64,000 nt of DNA from Erythrobacter sp. BLCC-B19 (GTDB taxonomy: Bacteria; Pseudomonadota; Alphaproteobacteria; Sphingomonadales; Sphingomonadaceae). Each line of letters starts with the position of its first letter. Position 1 is the first letter of the stretch. Of the stretch, positions 19,249 through 27,266 are shown in pieces. The stretch lies in the NCBI RefSeq assembly GCF_028621955.1, contig NZ_CP117516.1, forward strand, positions 2,812,001 to 2,876,000, in the 5' to 3' direction. The notes under the pieces were generated by a model. It saw only the letters and a list, made by a program, of their open reading frames with translations. It had not been told where the DNA came from and searched no databases. The position numbers and the translations under genes were made by a program.

Positions 19249-20036
19249 GCGCGCAGCATTTCAAGCAGCTGCGCATCAAGCCACGCGCTGTGCTCGGGCT
19301 CGACATAGGCATGGCCCGCGCCCTCGCAGCGGCGGATGCGGGGATCGGCCTTGTTCCATGCCCCTTCGAACACCTGCGCGGTGCGGTCAGCCGTCGCCAG
19401 CAGGATGGCAACCTCTCCGCCGAAACCCGCGAGGCCTGCGGCCATGTCCTGTGCAAGGCTGGACGGTGGCGGGGGCGGGCTGAGCGCCTGTCTGATCCCA
19501 TGCGCAAGCTTGCGCAGGTTCACACCGCCGCCCAGCAACCGCATGACTTCACGCGGGTTTGTGAGCTTCTCGAGGTAGCGAGCGCGGATCGCTGCGGGGG
19601 GCGGGGTATCGTCGGTCGCACCGCTGGCGCTGTCCTGTTCGATCGTCCACGGATTGGACAGCACCAGCGTATCCATCCCCGCGCCGCCTGCCAGCATCAG
19701 CGCCGAGGCCGCATCGCAATTGCCGAAAGCCACCACCCGCGACATTTGCGGCACCATCGCCCGAAAGGCATCGAGCGCGGCGGCGATGTCCTTGGCCGAA
19801 TGACGAAAACCGCGATTTTCGCCTTCGCTGTCGCCGATTCCGCGGCGATCGAAGCGGAACACCGGGAAGCCCGCCTGCGCAATCCGCGCGGCCATCGCCG
19901 CCTGCCCGCCAAAGGCACCGCTGCGGATCTCGTTGCCGCCGGTCACGATCAGCAGGCCGCTGCTGCCCGGCGCGGTGTCGAGCGTCCCGGCAAGCGTCTG
20001 ATTGCCGCAAGCGAAGGTCAGCGACAGACGGCTCAT
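19245..20036 (-). CDS. XrtA-associated alpha/beta hydrolase 1
   Basis: Alpha/beta hydrolase matching the exosortase-A-associated hydrolase 1 group (TIGR03100 type), 263 aa. Seen: VTGGNEIRSGAFGGQ, the FRFDRRGIGDSEGE strand-loop, and an elbow at AFGNCDAAS where the nucleophile position (about residue 107) is cysteine rather than serine. A possible Asp is in TADRTAQVF and a His in GAGHAYVEP. The substrate is unknown; position in the locus suggests it acts on a product of the ACP/ligase/decarboxylase set. It overlaps hydrolase 2 by 4 bases upstream and shares CTAG with the converging methyltransferase stop. Confidence 0.85.
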   Translation of the reverse strand: MSRLSLTFACGNQTLAGTLDTAPGSSGLLIVTGGNEIRSGAFGGQAAMAARIAQAGFPVFRFDRRGIGDSEGENRGFRHSAKDIAAALDAFRAMVPQMSRVVAFGNCDAASALMLAGGAGMDTLVLSNPWTIEQDSASGATDDTPPPAAIRARYLEKLTNPREVMRLLGGGVNLRKLAHGIRQALSPPPPPSSLAQDMAAGLAGFGGEVAILLATADRTAQVFEGAWNKADPRIRRCEGAGHAYVEPEHSAWLDAQLLEMLRA

Positions 20037-20719
20037 CCCGCTGATCCTGCGATGGAATCGGCAATCAGGGCGGCGAGACGATCGGCCTGCGCGGAATCGT
20101 CATCGGGTTCTGCGCGCAGCCACAGGCCCGGGCCGCCGATGGCGGATTGGGCGATCTCGGTCTGACCATCGGAAAGCCGCGGCTCGGCATCGGCAAGGCT
20201 CTGGATGAGCCCGGCGCCAAGCGACCAGCCGCCCAGCGTCAGCCCCTCGGTCCGGCCCAGCGCCAGCAGCGCTTCGGCGCGTTCCTCGCGGCCTGCCTCA
20301 CGCGCGGCGATGGTGCGCGCACGGATCATGCCGCGCAGCAGCTTGGGGCCGGATTGCGGGGCATAGTGCCAACCGGGCAGGTGGTCGGGGGTAACCAGCG
20401 CGCCCGCGCGGATCGCCAGAACATGGGTGGCCGCGAACTGCTGCGCTGCGGTTGCCATGCCCGCCTGCCATCCGGCGAGCGTCTGCACCGCCAGTGGGGT
20501 GAGGCTGTCATTGCAGCCGGGCAAGTCGGGCAAAAAACTGTCGATCCCGGCGCGGTCGAGCCGCCGCATCACCTCGACCGTGAAGCGACGCAGCTTGTTC
20601 GCCTCGTCGAACCACGCCGGACACACCAGCACCCGCCGCTGGCGCCCCTGATCGAAGGCGACCAGCAGTTCCTCCCGGCCCGCGCCATCCGCGCCGGTGG
20701 GCGTCCAGGTCGAGATCAT
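20033..20719 (-). CDS. XrtA-associated alpha/beta hydrolase 2
   Basis: About 228 aa, related to the exosortase-A-associated hydrolase 2 group (TIGR03101 type). The family block is visible as FDEANKLRRFTVEVMRRLDR followed by FLPDLPGCNDS. At the expected nucleophile elbow the sequence is AIRAGALV, without the GxSxG serine; a GWSLG occurs later (around residue 170) but not at the usual place. It may be a non-catalytic or divergent enzyme. The start is ATG at 20719 or GTG at 20725. It begins only a few bases after the ACP stop and overlaps hydrolase 1, so the minus-strand genes form one operon. Confidence 0.78.
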   Translation of the reverse strand: MISTWTPTGADGAGREELLVAFDQGRQRRVLVCPAWFDEANKLRRFTVEVMRRLDRAGIDSFLPDLPGCNDSLTPLAVQTLAGWQAGMATAAQQFAATHVLAIRAGALVTPDHLPGWHYAPQSGPKLLRGMIRARTIAAREAGREERAEALLALGRTEGLTLGGWSLGAGLIQSLADAEPRLSDGQTEIAQSAIGGPGLWLRAEPDDDSAQADRLAALIADSIAGSAG

Positions 20720-20733
20720 GCCCACGCGGGGAC

Positions 20734-21030
20734 TTAACTGTCGGCGAGCTTGGCCTTGGCGAAGGCCAGCAGCCCGCCATAGGTCTCGAGCATCTCGCCA
20801 TCGACATCATCGTCTTCGATCACGATGCCGAGCCGGTCTTCCATTTCGGTCAGAAGGCCTGCGACCGCCATCGAATCCAGTTCGGGCAGGTGGCCGAACA
20901 GGCCCGATTCAGGGCCGAAGGCGGCCGCCTGCGCCGGGTCAAGCCCGAGGACATCGGCGATCAAGCCCTTGAGTTCCTGATCAAGCGCAGCCTCGGCGGC
21001 TTCGCCTGGCATGGTCGGAAGTGAAGTCAT
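20734..21030 (-). CDS. Acyl carrier protein of the XrtA locus
   Basis: About 98 aa, acidic, with a phosphopantetheine-attachment motif ELDSMA whose Ser53 would carry the 4'-phosphopantetheine arm. Typical four-helix ACP pattern: LIADVLGLDP in helix 1, GLLTEMEDRLGI in helix 2-3, and a C-terminal LLAFAKAKL helix. The ATG at 21030 is preferred over TTG at 21042, whose Shine-Dalgarno-like AGGG would be only about 2 bases away. Likely partner of the AMP-forming ligase and the GNAT protein on either side. It is separate from the fatty-acid acpP, which is not in the window. Confidence 0.88.
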   Translation of the reverse strand: MTSLPTMPGEAAEAALDQELKGLIADVLGLDPAQAAAFGPESGLFGHLPELDSMAVAGLLTEMEDRLGIVIEDDDVDGEMLETYGGLLAFAKAKLADS

Positions 21031-21111
21031 CGGATCGCCCAAATCCCTGTCAACGGCGGATGGCCGCGGGGCTTAGCCATGCCGGTGCCCCGGTGCAAGC
21101 GTCGCACAGCG

Positions 21112-22086
21112 TCACGCGCGCGCCCCAGCGAGCAGACGCTTGGCCAGCGGCGCCCATGCTTTGGGCTGTCCACGATCGAGACAGTCGATCCGGAACCGGG
21201 GGCGCACCTCCTCCATCCAGTCGGCCTTGTAGCTTTGGTCGCCCGTGCCGAAGTCGACGAGGGCGACTGTGTCGACGTCGATCACATGGGCAAACAGCGC
21301 GGCGGTCAGCGTGGTTCCGGCCGACAGCGGCTTGTGGCTTTCGAGATGGGCGAGCTTGTGGATGTAGGCGATGCCGTTCTCGACCGTCCAGCATTGCGCG
21401 GCGACCGCCAGCCCTTCTGCCCGCGCGACACCCAGACGCAAGCGACCGGCCTCGCCCTCGCTTTGCGCAAAAGCGCGCAGCATGGCGGGCTGATCTTCGG
21501 CGGGTTTCCAGCTGGCGGCGTAGATCGCCTCGTAATCAGCCCAGACGTCTGCATCGAAGCGGGTGAGCACCTCGACCTCGACCTTCTTCGCCTTGCGCTT
21601 CAGCGTGGTGCGCAAGGGGCCGGGGCGGGTCTCCCAATATTCGGCAAAGCTGCGCCCGCGCACGGGGAGGATGTGGTTGATATCGCAAGGCTCGACTGCG
21701 ACCTGCCAGCCTGCCGCCCGGAAGGCGCGGGCGAGCCGGTCAGCCGAGCCATCCTCGCCCGGCACCGGTTCGAGCGTCACGCGCCAGCCGCGGCTTTTCA
21801 ATTGCCGCGCGATCGCTTCGAGCAGCCGGTCGCCCGCTGGGCCGGGCGGGGCGAGCTCGCGCCAGGTGAAGCTGTACCAGTTGCGTAAGGGGGTGATCCG
21901 CCCACGATCGCTGGTCAGCGCAAGCGCTGCGGTCGCCTCGCCATCGCCCGCCATCGCGACCAGCGGGACAAGCCCCGTCTCGGCGAGCAGCGCAAACCAC
22001 TCGGCCCGGTCAAAGGGCGCGGTCGCTTGCGGCGCAGTCAGCGCTTGCAAGACGTTAACGCTATCGTGATACCGCGCTTCGATCAC
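21112..22086 (-). CDS. GNAT/FemAB-like acyltransferase of the XrtA locus
   Basis: About 324 aa with a C-terminal GNAT fold of the BioF2-like/FemAB-related type: KPLSAGTTLTAALFAHVID and VDFGTGDQSYKADWMEEVRP are the acyl-CoA/ACP-binding and family-specific blocks, preceded by a basic LRTTLKRKAKKVEVEV segment. Expected to move an acyl or aminoacyl group to an amine. The open frame reaches 22224, but that part overlaps the divergent ligase; GTG at 22086 is the probable start, leaving only about 9 bases to the opposing ATG. First gene of the minus-strand set ahead of the ACP and hydrolases. Confidence 0.78.
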   Translation of the reverse strand: MIEARYHDSVNVLQALTAPQATAPFDRAEWFALLAETGLVPLVAMAGDGEATAALALTSDRGRITPLRNWYSFTWRELAPPGPAGDRLLEAIARQLKSRGWRVTLEPVPGEDGSADRLARAFRAAGWQVAVEPCDINHILPVRGRSFAEYWETRPGPLRTTLKRKAKKVEVEVLTRFDADVWADYEAIYAASWKPAEDQPAMLRAFAQSEGEAGRLRLGVARAEGLAVAAQCWTVENGIAYIHKLAHLESHKPLSAGTTLTAALFAHVIDVDTVALVDFGTGDQSYKADWMEEVRPRFRIDCLDRGQPKAWAPLAKRLLAGARA

Positions 22087-22095
22087 TGGAAAAGA

Positions 22096-23649
22096 ATGCT
22101 CCTGACTATGCCGCAACTGCCCGATCCGCTCCCCTTTCCGCTCGATCACCTGGCCGAACTGGCCGGGGCGGCGGGGCGTGGGGAGAGCCCGGCGCTGGTG
22201 CTGCGCGAGGGCACGCTTAACCACAATCAGTTAAGGTTGCGTGTTGCTCGGTTGGCCGGATGGCTGGCGCAGATGGTGCCCGACAAGGGTGCGCGGGTCG
22301 CAACCTGGGCCGCGAAGGGCGAGCTGACCTGCCTGCTGCCGCTGGCGGCGGCGCGGGCCGGGCTGGTTCATGTGCCGGTGAATCCGCTGCTGAAACGCGC
22401 GCAGGTGGCGCATATTCTGGCTGACAGCGGCACGCGGCTGCTGATCGGCACCGGCTCGCGGCTTGCCTCGCTCGAACCCGGCGATCTGCCCCCCGGCTGC
22501 GCCGCGCTGGGCGAGGGCGAGGCGCTGGCGGCGGCAGAAGCGGCGGGGCGCGAGCTTGGCCCGTCTGCGGCTGATCCGGCGGACCTTGCCGCGATCCTCT
22601 ACACCTCGGGTTCGACCGGCCGCCCCAAGGGGGTGATGCTGAGCCATGCCAATATGTGGCTCGGCGCGGTGAGCGTGGCGCATTACCTTGGACTTGCCGA
22701 GGACGACGTGACGCTCGCCGTGCTGCCGCTGTCCTTCGATTACGGGCAGAACCAGCTTCTGAGCACCTGGTATGCGGGCGGCTGCGTGGTGCCGCTTGAT
22801 TTCCTGTTCCCCAAGGATGTCGCCAAGGCCTGCGCCAGGCATGGAGTGACGACGCTCGCCGCCGTGCCGCCCTTGTGGGTGCAGCTGACCGAGATCGACT
22901 GGCCGCCCGAGGCCAGCGCGCCGCTACGGCGGCTGACCAATAGCGGCGGGGCGCTCACGGTCGATCTGGTGCGATCCCTGCGCGGCCTGTTCCCGCAGGC
23001 GCGGCTGTTCCCGATGTATGGCCTGACCGAAGCGTTCCGTTCGACCTATCTCGATCCCGCGCTGGTCGATACCCACCCGACCTCGATGGGCAAGGCGATC
23101 CCCTTTGCCGAGATCCTCGTGGTGAACGACGCGGGCGAAGTCGCCGCCGATAGCGAGGAGGGCGAGCTGGTGCATTGCGGCCCGCTGGTGGCGCAAGGCT
23201 ATTGGCAAGACCCGGAACGCTCGGCGGAGCGCTTCAAGCCCGCACCCGCTGCGTCCACCTATGGCGGGATGGCGGTGTACTCGGGCGACCGGGTCAAGCG
23301 CGAGGCGGGTGGATTGCTCTATTTCGCCGGGCGGCGCGATGCGATGATCAAGAGCGCGGGCAACCGCATCAGCCCGCAGGAGATCGAGGAAGCCGCACTC
23401 GCCACCGGGCTTGCTGCCGAGGCGGTGGCGCTGGGCGTGCCCCATCCGCGTCTCGGGCAGGCGGTGCATCTGGTGGTGCGCGGCGATCCGGCGGGGGCGG
23501 AGGAACTGCCGAAACGGCTCCAGCGCGATCTTCCCAATTTCATGCAGCCTCAGCACATTCACTGGCGCGAAGCGATGCCGCTGAACCCCAACGGCAAGAT
23601 CGACCGCACCGCGCTGCAGGCGCAGCTCAACAAGGAATATGGCGAATGA
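22096..23649 (+). CDS. XrtA-associated acyl-CoA ligase (AMP-forming)
   Basis: Adenylate-forming ligase of the exosortase-A-associated type (TIGR03098), about 517 aa. Seen: P-loop YTSGSTGRPKGV, MYGLTEAFRSTYLDP, YSGDRVKREAGGLLYFAGRRD and the C-terminal catalytic lysine region LNPNGKIDRTAL. It probably loads a carboxylic acid or amino acid onto the locus ACP or CoA. The start ATG at 22096 follows GGAAAAG; ATG at 22108 is possible. It overlaps the decarboxylase as ATGA, so the two are coupled. Divergent from the GNAT gene with almost no spacer. Confidence 0.9.
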   Translation: MLLTMPQLPDPLPFPLDHLAELAGAAGRGESPALVLREGTLNHNQLRLRVARLAGWLAQMVPDKGARVATWAAKGELTCLLPLAAARAGLVHVPVNPLLKRAQVAHILADSGTRLLIGTGSRLASLEPGDLPPGCAALGEGEALAAAEAAGRELGPSAADPADLAAILYTSGSTGRPKGVMLSHANMWLGAVSVAHYLGLAEDDVTLAVLPLSFDYGQNQLLSTWYAGGCVVPLDFLFPKDVAKACARHGVTTLAAVPPLWVQLTEIDWPPEASAPLRRLTNSGGALTVDLVRSLRGLFPQARLFPMYGLTEAFRSTYLDPALVDTHPTSMGKAIPFAEILVVNDAGEVAADSEEGELVHCGPLVAQGYWQDPERSAERFKPAPAASTYGGMAVYSGDRVKREAGGLLYFAGRRDAMIKSAGNRISPQEIEEAALATGLAAEAVALGVPHPRLGQAVHLVVRGDPAGAEELPKRLQRDLPNFMQPQHIHWREAMPLNPNGKIDRTALQAQLNKEYGE

Positions 23650-24872
23650 AGCCCGTCGGCCCGATCCCTGCCGGTTACGAGACGCTGGACGGCGAGCTTG
23701 CCATCGGCGGCAAGACCGCAAGCGCGCTGGTGGCCGAGGCGGGGCGCACGCCGCTGTTCGTCTATTCGCGCGCGCTGCTCGATGCGCGGGTGGCGCAATT
23801 GCGCGCGGCACTGCCAGCGCGGGTGGGGGTGAATTATGCCGTAAAGGCCAACCCGCACCCGCTGGTGATCGCGCACATGGCGCCACTGGTCGACGGGTTC
23901 GACATTGCCTCGTCAGGCGAATTGGCGCTCTGCATTGCGGCGGGGATCGACCCCCGGCGGATCAGCTTTGCCGGGCCGGGCAAGCGTGACGACGAGCTTG
24001 AGGCCGCGATTGCCGCTGGCGTGACGCTCAATTGCGAGAGCGAGGGCGAGGGGGTGCGCGCGCTTGCCATCGGGCAACGTCTGGGCACGCCCCCGCGCAT
24101 CGCGATCCGGGTGAACCCCAGCTTTGTCATGACCGGATCGGGCATGAAGATGGGCGGCGGGGCCAAGCAGTTCGGGGTCGATGCCGACAAGGTGCCCGCT
24201 CTCGCGCGGCGGCTGATCGGCGAGGGGGCCGAATGGCGCGGCCTGCACATCTTCACCGGCAGCCAGACCCTCAGCGCCGATGCGATCATCGAGGCGCAGG
24301 CCAATGTCCTCGCTCTGGCGGCGGAGCTGACCGAGGCAATCGGCCACGGCTGCCCCAAGCTCAACATGGGCGGGGGGCTGGGCATACCCTATTTCCCCGG
24401 CGACACGCCAGTCGATCTCCCCAAGGTCGGCGCGGCGCTGGCCGAGCGGGTCGCAGACCTGCCGCCCACGCTGGCGGAGACCGAATTGTGCATGGAAATG
24501 GGCCGCTATCTCGTCGGCGAGGCGGGGGTGTACCTGTGCCGCGTGATCGACCGCAAGGACAGCCACGGCACCACCTTCCTCGTCACCGATGGCGGGCTGC
24601 ATCACCAGCTGGCCGCATCGGGCAATTTCGGCACGGTCGTGCGTCGCAACTATCCGTCAGCGATTGCAACACGTTACGGGGCGGAGCCGACGGAAGAAGT
24701 CAACATCGTCGGCTGCCTGTGCACCCCGCTCGATCGGCTCGCCGACAATGCCATGATGCCGCACGCCGAGGTGGGCGATCTGGTCGCGGTGTTCTGTGCC
24801 GGCGCCTATGGTGCGAGCGCCAGCCCGAGCGCCTTTCTCGGCCATGGGCCAGCGGCTGAAATGCTGGTCTGA
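23646..24872 (+). CDS. XrtA-associated PLP-dependent decarboxylase
   Basis: Fold-type III (alanine racemase/ornithine decarboxylase-like) PLP enzyme of the exosortase-A-associated group (TIGR03099), 408 aa. Lys68 in NYAVKANPHP is the PLP lysine; GFDIASSGEL, the HIFTGSQTLSADAI strand and NMGGGLGIPY bind cofactor; the second-subunit active-site region is GCLCTPLDRL. Resembles diaminopimelate decarboxylase, but the locus indicates a specialised amino acid substrate. ATG at 23646 overlaps the ligase stop. Followed by a 200-base leader before the export operon. Confidence 0.9.
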   Translation: MKPVGPIPAGYETLDGELAIGGKTASALVAEAGRTPLFVYSRALLDARVAQLRAALPARVGVNYAVKANPHPLVIAHMAPLVDGFDIASSGELALCIAAGIDPRRISFAGPGKRDDELEAAIAAGVTLNCESEGEGVRALAIGQRLGTPPRIAIRVNPSFVMTGSGMKMGGGAKQFGVDADKVPALARRLIGEGAEWRGLHIFTGSQTLSADAIIEAQANVLALAAELTEAIGHGCPKLNMGGGLGIPYFPGDTPVDLPKVGAALAERVADLPPTLAETELCMEMGRYLVGEAGVYLCRVIDRKDSHGTTFLVTDGGLHHQLAASGNFGTVVRRNYPSAIATRYGAEPTEEVNIVGCLCTPLDRLADNAMMPHAEVGDLVAVFCAGAYGASASPSAFLGHGPAAEMLV

Positions 24873-24974
24873 CACGCGGCTCGCTCGGCTGCGTTAACCC
24901 CTGCCAGGCCGCTGTCCCGATCCGGGATAGGGCGGGATTTGGCGCTGTATAACTAACCAGATGTTCACCAAATC

Positions 24975-25016
24975 CTGCGACACAAGCCCCGATATCCGGG
25001 CGCTCCCGTGTCGCAG
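24975..25016 (+). promoter_or_regulatory. Leader hairpin ahead of the exopolysaccharide operon
   Basis: The 24873-25072 gap holds a perfect 9-bp inverted repeat, CTGCGACAC (24975-24983) and GTGTCGCAG (25008-25016), with a 24-base loop that can pair further inside. It ends 56 bases before the export-protein ATG. A shorter dyad TCCCG-ATC-CGGGA is at 24915-24927, and a TATAAC hexamer at 24948-24953 could be a -10 element, without a clear -35. Possible operator or leader RNA structure; function is not shown. Confidence 0.45.
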
Positions 25017-25072
25017 GTCGCTCCTGCGCGTTAACGCGGCGCCCGCAAGAACTGGCCAAGGATCGACCACCA

Positions 25073-25714
25073 ATGACCCATCATCTGCCCTTCAAGCATC
25101 TCGCAAGCCTGGCGATCGGCGCTGCCTTGCTCGGCGCCTGTGCAGGGGGCGGCAAGGAGCTTCCTGCGGCAAGCTATGGCGATGGTTCGGTCGCACCGTC
25201 CGAGGAATACACCATCGGGCCATTGGACGAGATCACCATTCACGTCTGGCGCAACCCCGAACTCAGCGCCGACAAGGTGCGGGTGCGCCCCGATGGCCGC
25301 CTGACGATCCCGCTGGTGCAGGACATCCCGGCCGTGGGCAAGACCGCGACCGAACTCCAGACCTACATCGCCGGCGAGCTGTCCAAGTATATCGAACAGC
25401 CGATCGTCTCGGTCATCGTCAACACGCCGGAAGGCAACTTCACCCAGCAGGTGCGCATCATCGGCGCGACGCCGCAGCCCGCCTCGCTGCCGTTCCGCGC
25501 CAACATGACGGCATTGGACGCGATGATCGCGGTGGGCGGCCTTGGCGAATTTGCCGCTGGCAATCGCGCCAAGCTGATCCGGCTCAACCGCGAGACCGGC
25601 ACGCAGACCGAATACCGCCTGCGTCTGGCTGACCTCATCCGCAAGGGCGATGCCTCGGCCAATGTCATGCTCAAGCCCGGCGATACCATCATCATCCCCG
25701 AGAGCCGGTTCTAA
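25073..25714 (+). CDS. XrtA-system polysaccharide export lipoprotein
   Basis: Wza-like outer-membrane auxiliary export protein, 213 aa, of the exosortase-A type (TIGR03027-like). Signal peptide with lipobox LLGACAG (acylated Cys near residue 23). The Poly_export domain is YTIGPLDEITIHVWRNPELS, then VRVRPDGRLTIPLVQDI; the SLBB repeat follows with VRIIGATPQPASLPFRANM and LKPGDTIIIPESRF. It should form the secretion channel with the Wzz-like protein directly downstream. First gene of a plus-strand operon running to 37267. Confidence 0.93.
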   Translation: MTHHLPFKHLASLAIGAALLGACAGGGKELPAASYGDGSVAPSEEYTIGPLDEITIHVWRNPELSADKVRVRPDGRLTIPLVQDIPAVGKTATELQTYIAGELSKYIEQPIVSVIVNTPEGNFTQQVRIIGATPQPASLPFRANMTALDAMIAVGGLGEFAAGNRAKLIRLNRETGTQTEYRLRLADLIRKGDASANVMLKPGDTIIIPESRF

Positions 25715-25729
25715 GGGGCGCGCGGGGGC

Positions 25730-27253
25730 ATGAGCGATATCTTCGACGAATTGCGCGCGGCGCTCTGGTCGGTCTGGCACCGGCGCTGGATCGCGATTGC
25801 GGTCGCGTGGGGTGTGTGCGTGCTGGGGTGGCTGGTCGTCAGCATGATCCCCAACACCTTCGAAAGCAAGGCGCGCGTCTATGTCGACGTGCAGGATGTG
25901 CTCTCCAAGCAGCTCGGCATTGCCGGGGACGGCAAGGAAGAGATCATGCGCGTGCGCCAGACGCTGTCGAGCGCGAAGAATCTCGAAAAGGTCATCACCT
26001 CCACGCGCCTTGGCGAAGGCATCACCGAGCGCGGCGCGCTGGATGCGGCGATCAGCGAGCTGGAAAAGAAGGTCAAGGTGACGAGCGAGCAGGACAACCT
26101 GTTCGAAATCACCGCCGAGATCGGCAAGGGCGATCTGGGCGATGCCGAGAACGCCGTGCTGGCGCGCGATGTGGTGCAGAAGCTGCTCGACATCCTGCGC
26201 GAGGAGCACGTGATCGGCAACCGCACCGGGATCAGCACCGCGATTGGCGATCTCGACCGCCAGCTGGACGAGCGCAAGCTTGAGCTGGAACAGGCCGAAC
26301 AGCGCCGTCTGGCGTTCGAGGCGCAATATCCCGATCTTGTCGGCGGCTCGGAAACGCTGTCGGCCAAGGTGCAGCAGGCGCGCACCGAACTGCGCAATGT
26401 CGATGCTGATCTGGCGGCGGCGGAAAGCGGGCTGGCGGCGATCGGTTCGCAGCTGGCGAGCACCCCGCGCACGCTGCCCGGTGGCGGCGGCCCGGCGATG
26501 GGCCCGCGCGCGGCGCTGCTCCAGGCGCAGACTCAGCTCGCCGAACTGCGCGCCCGCGGCCTCACCGACAGCCACCCCGATGTCGTCTCCACCACCAAGC
26601 AGGTCGCGATCCTGACCCGTCAGGCCGCAGGCGCGGGCGATGATGTGGGCGGCACGCCCAACCCCGCCTATGCCTCGCTGATCGCGATCAGGAGCGAGCG
26701 TCAGGCGAGTGTCGAAGCCTTGCAAGCCCGCCGCGCCGCGCTCCAGAGCAACTTCGCCGCGCTGATGGCGAGCCAGGCGAGCGAGCCGACCGTCGCCGCC
26801 GAAGCCAACCGCATCAGCCGCGATTACGACGTGCTGCGCCAGAACTACGAAAAGCTGCTGCAGGACCGCGAGGCGCTGAAGACACGCGGCAAGGTCGAGG
26901 ACAAGGCGAGCCAGTTCCGCTTCGACGTGATCCAGCAGCCGAGCGTCCCGCAAAAGCCCGCCGCACCCAACCGCCCGTTGCTGCTGCTGGGCGTGCTGAT
27001 CGTCGGCCTCGGGGCAGGCGTGGCGGGAGCCTATGCGATGGGGCAATTGAAGTCGAGCTTTGCCACCCCGCAGAAGCTGGAGCGCAGCTTCGATCTGCCG
27101 GTGATCGGTTCGATCTCGCTGACCATTTCCGAAGCGGCGCGCGCGGCCGAGAAAAAGCGGCTGAAGCAGTTTGCCGGAGCCTGCGCAGGGCTTGGCGCGA
27201 TGTTCGTGATCCTGCTCGCGATCGAGGTCGTCTCGGTCGGATCGATTGCGTGA
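25730..27253 (+). CDS. XrtA-system polysaccharide chain-length determinant
   Basis: Wzz/GumC-like inner-membrane polysaccharide co-polymerase, 507 aa (TIGR03007-like). An N-terminal transmembrane helix (RWIAIAVAWGVCVLGWLVV) is followed by the Wzz domain and a long periplasmic coiled coil (LDERKLELEQAEQRRLAFEA). The GNVR-type region ends in PAAPNRPLLLLGVLIVG, the second transmembrane helix, and a third hydrophobic segment is at the C terminus. It should span the envelope and regulate chain length together with the tyrosine kinase, whose frame begins at its end. Confidence 0.93.
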   Translation: MSDIFDELRAALWSVWHRRWIAIAVAWGVCVLGWLVVSMIPNTFESKARVYVDVQDVLSKQLGIAGDGKEEIMRVRQTLSSAKNLEKVITSTRLGEGITERGALDAAISELEKKVKVTSEQDNLFEITAEIGKGDLGDAENAVLARDVVQKLLDILREEHVIGNRTGISTAIGDLDRQLDERKLELEQAEQRRLAFEAQYPDLVGGSETLSAKVQQARTELRNVDADLAAAESGLAAIGSQLASTPRTLPGGGGPAMGPRAALLQAQTQLAELRARGLTDSHPDVVSTTKQVAILTRQAAGAGDDVGGTPNPAYASLIAIRSERQASVEALQARRAALQSNFAALMASQASEPTVAAEANRISRDYDVLRQNYEKLLQDREALKTRGKVEDKASQFRFDVIQQPSVPQKPAAPNRPLLLLGVLIVGLGAGVAGAYAMGQLKSSFATPQKLERSFDLPVIGSISLTISEAARAAEKKRLKQFAGACAGLGAMFVILLAIEVVSVGSIA

Positions 27254-27266
27254 GGGGGGACACACG

